A stretch of DNA of 64,000 bases from Carnegiea gigantea (lineage: Eukaryota; Streptophyta; Magnoliopsida; Caryophyllales; Cactaceae), in assembly GCA_029747015.1 (NCBI GenBank), contig JAKOGI010001363.1, forward strand, positions 1-64,000, written 5' to 3'. The position numbers and the translations under genes were made by a program. The notes under the pieces were generated by a model. The model had not been told where the DNA came from, ran no database searches, and saw nothing but the letters and a program-made list of their open reading frames with translations. Of the stretch, positions 57,411 to 64,000 are shown one piece after another (positions within the stretch are counted from its first letter, which is position 1; each line of letters begins with the position of its first letter).

Positions 57411-60400
57411 ATACCCCCACACCTACCTTTTGCTCGTCCTCGAGCAAAACGAAAGTAAAAACTAAACTAAGAACCTAACTCACTTTCGTAGGAATTACGG
57501 CTGTATTTAATGTATGCAATAAGCCCTTTAAACCCCTTGGTTCCCCTAAGTGGACGAGTAAGGTCTCGTGAGAGTTTGTAGAAGATATACTCATAAAATC
57601 TCAAAAAGGAGAAACAAGGAAAAGAGAAATAAAAATTAAAAAATAAAAATGATAAAACACATAATATGCATCGGGGTGAACTATACACATCTGGATCAAC
57701 CAAAACCCTCTAGTAACTCAAGTATCAATCTGTACACAAGCATTATATATATTTCAGGGCACATCATCCCTAAGAATCGCATCCCGACATTAGCTTTTCA
57801 CCCTACGATGCATGAAATCATTGAATCCATCCTGGTGCCTGGTGTGCAAGGGTATCATCACCCTAAGACTTTGGCTTACCAAAATCAAACTCAATCGTAC
57901 TTAACTGACACAATCTGCCTTATTGACCTGCTAGCATGGAAAACAAGCTTTCCCACTAGCAGTATTGCCTCAAAGGGTAGCACCCAGTAGCGCATGCCTC
58001 AAAGAGTACGTACTTGTCATTCCAAACTCTTTTCTTCGCCCCTTTTTTTCTTTTTTTCTTTTTTTTTCTACTTCCCTTTTTTTTTTTTTTTACAATCCAA
58101 ACTCTTGCAACGCCTCAAAGGGATACACCCAGTAGCGCTTGAGTTTGTTTTTGTTTTTGCTTTTGTTTTTACAAAATGGGTGCAAGCACATACAAAGGTA
58201 ATTGTGCAGTAGAGAAGTGGGAGAGCCGATCATGAAAGACTGAGAATGTAAGGTAATGATAATACAATAATCAGGACTGGATTACAAAATTACAATGGAA
58301 TGTTGGGGTTAGAACTGAGGCCTAAAATGATAAACTTTGGGCGAATATCTATCACGCACATTACACTTATATACGAGCTAATAGCCAAGGTAACGGAGAT
58401 CAAGGCAGATCAAAATAGTGCAAAACTCCCCTAAATTCAAAAATTAAGAAAAATTATAGAAAAAAAGAGAAAAATTGAAAAATTTATACAAAAATGAAAA
58501 ATTTTTCACAAAAATAAGAATATTACACAAAAATGAAAAAAATTTCACAAAAATAAGGATAAAACGGGAGATGACCCCGCCCCCACACCTAAATCTCACA
58601 ATGTCCTCATTGGGAGCTAAGAGTCATCACCAACCACAAAACACAAAAAAACAAAGAAAACAAAATTATACAAGAACACTAAACCGACATATATATACGC
58701 AGGCTAACACACTCCCCCAAAAACACAATCCAAATCAAAACAATACCACACATATATACAAAACTAACCACCAAAAACAAAGATAGACCAATCCATCAAC
58801 ACCACCAATCACAACACATAAATATCCATAAAAACACAAAAACGGTGATCACAGCCATCAATGGCTTAGCAACATCCCAAATTTCAACTCAAGATGATCA
58901 CCAACAAAAATACAATCCTAATATCCACAACTAAACAAAAACAAAAAGAGAGAAAATAATAAAAAAAATAAAAAAAATGGGGGAGAGTGAGAGCGATTAT
59001 ACCAGGTCAGGTATTGATTGTACCTGAACTCCGCCTCCCTAAGATGGTGCTGTAGAGGCCTGAGGAGCATCAGCCACTCCTCATCATCGCTCAGGACTCG
59101 GGGCGTCAACTCGGATGCCATTAAAGCTCACAAGAGCTTATGATGCATTGCTGCATGCATCTCAGAATGGTGTGAATAAGAGAACACTGGTAAGGATGAA
59201 GAAAGCAAAGTTAGTACCCTCTTAAACTCATTAAATGCCTTGGAGAAATCAACAGAATAATCGAATGCAATAATCAATATGATTTTTCCAAGCATGCTCT
59301 CTAGGTGCAGACGATAAGGATCAAGGGAGGGGTCGTACCCTCTAGGAGTACTTAAGGACTCAGAATAGTCAACCTTATTCCATTGCATGAGAATCAATAA
59401 GTAACATATCACAACACTTAGGGGAAGGGGATGGTGGTGAGCAGAAAGAAGAAACATGGAATGTATCAAGAGGGTTGGGGGATATATTAGCAACAAAATC
59501 AGGATTAGCTGACCCCACAACCACAACATCCACGCATGAAGTCTCTATGAGAGTTTCATGAAGATCATACTCCTCAATAAAAACATGGCCCAACTCAGAC
59601 CAAGTATCATCCTCTTCAACACTAGCGCTAACACCAAAGGTCTCACCTACCTCTAACTCCGTCAACTGAGCTAAAGGGGAAGGTGTATCAGGAAAGATCA
59701 TGATAGACGTAGTGTTGTCCCAAAGAGTATTAGGAAAGGATGGAGTAACGGTAAGTAAAGTAGTCCAGGGACGGTCGAGTACGTCCTCTGGTCCGGACTC
59801 TAGAGGAGGGAAAAACGCATCATCATCACACAGATTGACATCAAGTCTAGACAAACTAGAGCTAAGGTCAGTCTAAGGTGATAGGTCATGCTCCCGTAGT
59901 TTATTAGCAAACTCAATTTGTTGCTCATTCATTGTCTCTATCATATTGCTAAATTTAGCAAAACCCTCATCAGAAATATAATAGGGACAAGAATTACTGG
60001 TATGATCAGAACAATGGCAAATTTCACATATAGGAGGAGCATAATCAGGGATGCAAGGGCGTAGGATGTATGAATTAGTGCAACTAATCTCATATTCATA
60101 AGTATCCTGAGCCAACCAATCAAGAAAATTACATGCTTCATTAACATCTTTAGCACAGAAATCCCAGTACTCTAAAAGAGCACGGGTCTCACAATTCACA
60201 CTTTCATAAACTGCATTCAAAATTTTCCACTTTTCCAAATAAAAATCACAATGAGTACGAAAAGCATGTAATCTATCATAGTATCTCCAAAATAATTCAT
60301 GCTCATATTGAGGAAAGTGGGAAAAAGACATTTTTTTTTTAATTTTCAATTTTTTTTAAAAATAAAAGCCTAGTCTCGAATGCTCAAGTAAGCTCTAATA

Positions 60401-60439
60401 TTAGAAAGCGCCAACTCCCCGGCAACGGCGCCAACAACT
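57411..60439 (-). mobile_element. Body B-2
   Basis: Same layout; the 39-bp duplication is near 58483, gag at 59050-60349, and a perfect tRNA-Asp-type primer site at about 60415-60434. Confidence 0.82.
59050..60349 (-). pseudogene. Body B-2 gag-like gene with an extra stop
   Basis: Begins MSFSHFPQYEHELFW near 60331, with an upstream in-frame ATG at 60349. It carries the usual knuckle, then stops at TAG 59875-59873, just after REHDLSP, where B-0 and B-1 read Glu. The frame resumes at 59854-59375. The shared frameshift, second frame (59529-59128) and TGA follow. Confidence 0.78.
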
Positions 60440-61825
60440 TGTTAGGGAAAAAACATAGTTTTAATATTTATAAACCCCAAGTACCAGGTGTATCATTGAG
60501 CACTTGGGGTGTCGTCCGCAGAGAGTTGTGTTTCCAACTACCTGGGCTAACTAAAGCGTCTTGAGCTAGGTGAAAGCAAGGGAAAAGAGGAAAAACTAAG
60601 CTGCACTAACAAATCTAGGAAAAGCAACTTGGAGTTGTGATTTAGCCAATGGACGAACCAACTAATCGAGATGAGTCCTAACCTACCCAAATTACGTCAC
60701 GAACTAGGGATGGTCGGTTGCACCATCGAAGACCACCCAAGCCCTCTCTCAAGGGTCATGAGCTAGTCTAATTAGCCTAACCACCTAATTTCATGGGGTT
60801 AGCCCAATTAGACCACAAAATTAGCAACTCTCAGACCGAACTCGGATCGAGTACAATTTTCATATCTCGAACTCAGCTATTCCCTCTCCCACACTAGCTA
60901 ATTGACCGCACCTCTCAGCATAAGTCAATTGCCCAAAATTGCCCAAAAATATGGATGAAAGCTCTCTCAAGCATTTCATCGAACACTTGACTGGCGTAAA
61001 GGAAAACTCTATGTTCTAGGCATAGATTGGGTATGGTTAGGCCAAATACAAGACTAATTAACTAGCAAGAGGCTCATCATAATCCAAACCAATGCAATCT
61101 GCGCACCAAACATCACAAACACAACAAAACCTAAACTAAGAAACAATAACATAAACTTGAAGAATAAAACAAAGAGAATGAAATAAAACAAATCTAAATA
61201 ACTAAATAACATGAATCAACAATGAAAACTAAACATAAAAACCAAGCAAAACAAATACAAGAATTAAAACGAACAAAACATAAACAAGAACAACATATAA
61301 ACTAAAGAGATAAAAGGGGAGAAAACTTAGCCTTGAATTGATGAAGGAACTTGAAATCCAAAGGTTGAATCCAATATTACAATCTTCAATCCTAAACTAA
61401 CCCTCCTCTTGAGGTTTTATTTACTAAAACATAACCTAAACTACTCTAAGAATCGCCCCAGGAGAAGGCCGAACGACCCCCCGCAAAAACGCCCGAAGAG
61501 GGCTTTAAATAGAAAATCGCGAAACCGGCCGACGGACCCGGGGGCACAACCGTGCCAGGGTGCCACGGTCGTGCCACGTGGCACGGCCCCACCGTGCCAT
61601 TCCTCTGGCACGGTGGTTCGGCCCCCGGTTCACCCTTCTTTGCCGATTTTTGCTGTTTTTCTTCGCTTTATCCCGTCTTCGCTCCTTTTCACGGCGTTTG
61701 CTTGATTTGACATTATTTCCAACAAAACATAAATAAAGCAGGTAAAAATTCTAAAGATTAAGTTATTATACGAGTTAAAAGTGAGTGAAAAAGGTACGTA
61801 AAATAGGATAATTTATCGTTTATCA
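60440..61825 (-). repeat. LTR B3
   Basis: 1386 bp, TGTTAGGG...TTTATCA, with the exact palindrome at 61570-61585. Shared between bodies B-2 and B-3. Confidence 0.88.
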
Positions 61826-64000
61826 AATACCCCCACACCTATCTTTTGCTCTTCCTCCAGCAAAACGAAAGAAAAAACTAAGCTAAGAATCTAACTCACT
61901 TTCGTAGGAATTACGGCTGCATTTAAGTATGCAATAAGCCCTTTAAACCCCTTGGTTCGCCTAAGTGGACGAGTAAAGTCTCGTGAGAGTTTGTAGAAGA
62001 TATACTCATAAAATCTCAAAAAGGAGAAATAAAGGAAAGAGAAACAAAAATTAAAAACTAAAAATGACAAAACACATAATACCCATCGATGTGAATTATA
62101 CACATTTGGATCAACCAAAACCCCCTAGTAACTCAAGTATCAATCTGTACACAAGCATTATATGCATTTCAGGGCACATCATCCTTAAGAATGGCATCCA
62201 GACATTAGCTTTTCACCCTACGACGCAAGAAATCATTGAATCCATCCTGGTGCCTGGTGTGCAAGTGTATCATTACCGTAAGACTTTGAATTACCAAAAT
62301 CAAACTCAATCCTACTTAACCGACACAATCTACCTTGTTGACCTGCTAGCATGGAAAACAAGCTTTCCCACTAGCAGTATTGCCTCAAAGGGTAGCACCC
62401 AGTAGTGCATGCCTCAAAGAGTACGTACTTGTCATTCCAAACTCTTTTCTTCGCCCCTTTCTTTCTTTTCTTTTTTTTTGCTTCTTCCCTTTTTTTTTTT
62501 TTTTTACAATCCAAACTATTGCAACGCCTCAAAGGGATACACCCAGTAGCGCTTGAGTTGGTTTTTGTTTTTGCTTTTGTTTTTAGAAAATGGCTGCAAG
62601 CACATACAAAGGTGATTGTGCAGTAGAGAAGTGGGAGAGCCGATCATGGAAGACTAAGAATGTAAGGTAATGATAATACAATAATCAGGACTGGATTACA
62701 AAATTACAATGGACTGTTGGGGTTAGAACTGATGCCTAAAATGATAAACTTTGGGCGAATATCTATCACGCACATTATACTTATATACGAGCTAATAGCC
62801 AAGGTATCGGAGATCAAGGCTGATCAAAATAGTACAAAACTCCCCTAAATTCAAAAATTAAGAAAAATTATGGAAAAAAAGAGAAAAATTGAAAAATTTA
62901 CACAAAAATGAAAAATTTTTCACAAAAATAAGGATATTACACAAAAATGAAAAATTTTTCACAAAAATAAGGATAAAACGGGAGATGACCCCGCCCCCAC
63001 ACCTAAATCTCACAATGTTCTCATTGGGAGCTGAGAGTCATCACCAACCACAAAACAGACAAAAACAAAGAAAACAAAATTATACAAGAACACTAAACCG
63101 ACATATATATACACAGGCTAACACACTCCCCAAAAAACACAATCCAAATCAAAACAATACCACACATATATACAAAACTAACCACCAAAAACAAAGATAG
63201 ACCAATCCATCAACACTACCAATCACAACACATAAATATCTACAAAAACACAAAAACGGTGATCACAGCCATCAATGGCTTAGCAACATCCCAAATTTCA
63301 ACTCAAGAAGATCACCAACAAAAACACAATCCTAATATCCACAACTAAACAAAAACAAAAAGAGAGAAAATAATAAAAAAATAAAAGGAAAATGGGGGAG
63401 AGTGAGAATGATTATACCAAGTCAGGTACTGATTGTACCTGAACTACACCTCCCTAAGATGGTACTGTAGAGGCCTGAGGAGCATCAGCCACTCCTCATC
63501 ATCACTCAGGACTCGCGGCGTCAACTCGGATGCCGTTAAAGCTCATAAGAGCTTATCATGCATTGCTGCATGCATCTCAGAAAGGTGTGAATAAGAGAAC
63601 ACTGGTAAGGATGAAGAAAGCAAAGTTAGTACCCTCTTAAACTCATTAAATGCCTTGGAGAAATCAACAGAATAATCGAATGCAATAATTAATACGATTT
63701 TTCTAAACATGCTCTCTAGGTACAGGCGATGAGGATCAAGGGAGGGATCGTACCCTCTAGGAGTGCCTAGGGACTCAGAACAGTCAACCTTATTCCATCG
63801 CATAAGAATCAATAAGTAACATATCACAACACTTAGGGGAAGGGGAGGGTGGTGGGCGGAAGAGAGAAACATGGAATGTATCAAGAGGGTTGGGGGATAT
63901 ATTATCAACAAAATCAGGATTAGTTGAACCCACAACCACAACATCCACACATGAAGTCTCTATGAGAGTTTCATGAAGATCATACTACTCAATAAAAACA
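61826..64000 (-). mobile_element. Body B-3, cut by the window edge
   Basis: Purine tract, + strand 113-codon frame (62064-62405), 39-bp duplication near 62898, then the 3' part of gag. The primer site and the next LTR, if present, would lie near 64.8 kb. Confidence 0.8.
63470..64000 (-). pseudogene. Body B-3 gag-like gene, C-terminal part
   Basis: The second frame (63950-63543, PRGYDPSLDPHRLYLESM) ends at the same TGA as the other copies. The knuckle-bearing N-terminal part is beyond the window. Confidence 0.7.

Larger units (their letters stand above)
47225..64000 (-). mobile_element. Element B: tandem array of a gag-only LTR retrotransposon
   Basis: Four LTRs and four bodies alternate head to tail: LTR starts at 47225, 51617, 56025 and 60440 (steps 4392, 4408, 4415), and the fourth body runs off the window. 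The LTRs are about 1.38 kb, TG...CA. Each complete body has a tRNA-Asp-type primer site, a gag-like gene and a purine tract, but no pol. Adjacent units share a single LTR between bodies, so this is not a set of independent insertions. The left flank at 47220-47224 is TCGAT; the right flank is not visible. Related to element A. The PBS and 3' motif point to the Athila/Tat group of Ty3 elements. Confidence 0.88.

Noticed and set aside
1..64000. CRISPR array, bacterial operons or prophage
   Set aside because: All coding evidence is plant or plant-transposon/pararetrovirus; the tandem repeats here are kilobase-scale LTR units or minisatellites.

Overview
The window is plant nuclear DNA, most likely from a flowering dicot. 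It is AT-rich and has intron-containing genes for plant cell-wall enzymes, Copia and Athila/Tat-like LTR retrotransposons, CACTA and hAT DNA transposons, an RTE-type LINE, and an old integrated plant pararetrovirus (Caulimoviridae). Only one host gene looks intact. Most of the window is transposons nested inside other transposons.

Layout. (1) 1-9652: the 3' part of a TRICHOME BIREFRINGENCE-LIKE (TBL) polysaccharide O-acetyltransferase gene on the + strand. Two exons (533-816, 8876-9652) flank an 8-kb intron that holds a gag-less Copia element (5032-8588, antisense, target duplication GAAAT). (2) About 11.5-17.85 kb: a decayed Copia relic on the + strand, split by a 5'-truncated RTE LINE (12770-14108, 17-bp target duplication) and a 904-bp hAT-like element (14942-15845, 8-bp target duplication). 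(3) About 18.2-24.6 kb: an endogenous caulimovirid with tRNA-Met primer site, capsid region, zinc knuckle, movement-protein-like domain, protease, reverse transcriptase, RNase H, a C-terminal region of uncertain identity, and a promoter/poly(A) unit. That last unit is repeated in inverted orientation up to 25755. (4) 26206-26859: the last two exons of a pectinesterase on the - strand, with an in-frame stop. (5) 26879 to the right edge: a nest that starts 19 bp outside that pectinesterase exon.

The nest, outermost first. Element A is a gag-only Athila/Tat-like LTR element (LTRs 26879-28200 and 30868-31598). Its second LTR is cut by an outer CACTA transposon starting near 31599. The outer CACTA's second gene is cut by an inner CACTA (about 35.0-43.07 kb). 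Its TNP2 transposase is cut at 47225 by a tandem array of a second gag-only LTR element, B. The array reads LTR-body-LTR-body-LTR-body-LTR-body, with a period near 4.4 kb, and runs off the right edge. The right halves of the outer elements and the upstream pectinesterase exons must lie beyond 64000.

The most unusual features are the four-unit tandem LTR array, whose copies share a gag frameshift and a stop, and the roughly 590-bp inverted repeat of the viral promoter/leader, which could give double-stranded RNA. All identities and homologies were judged by eye from the sequence; no search was run.
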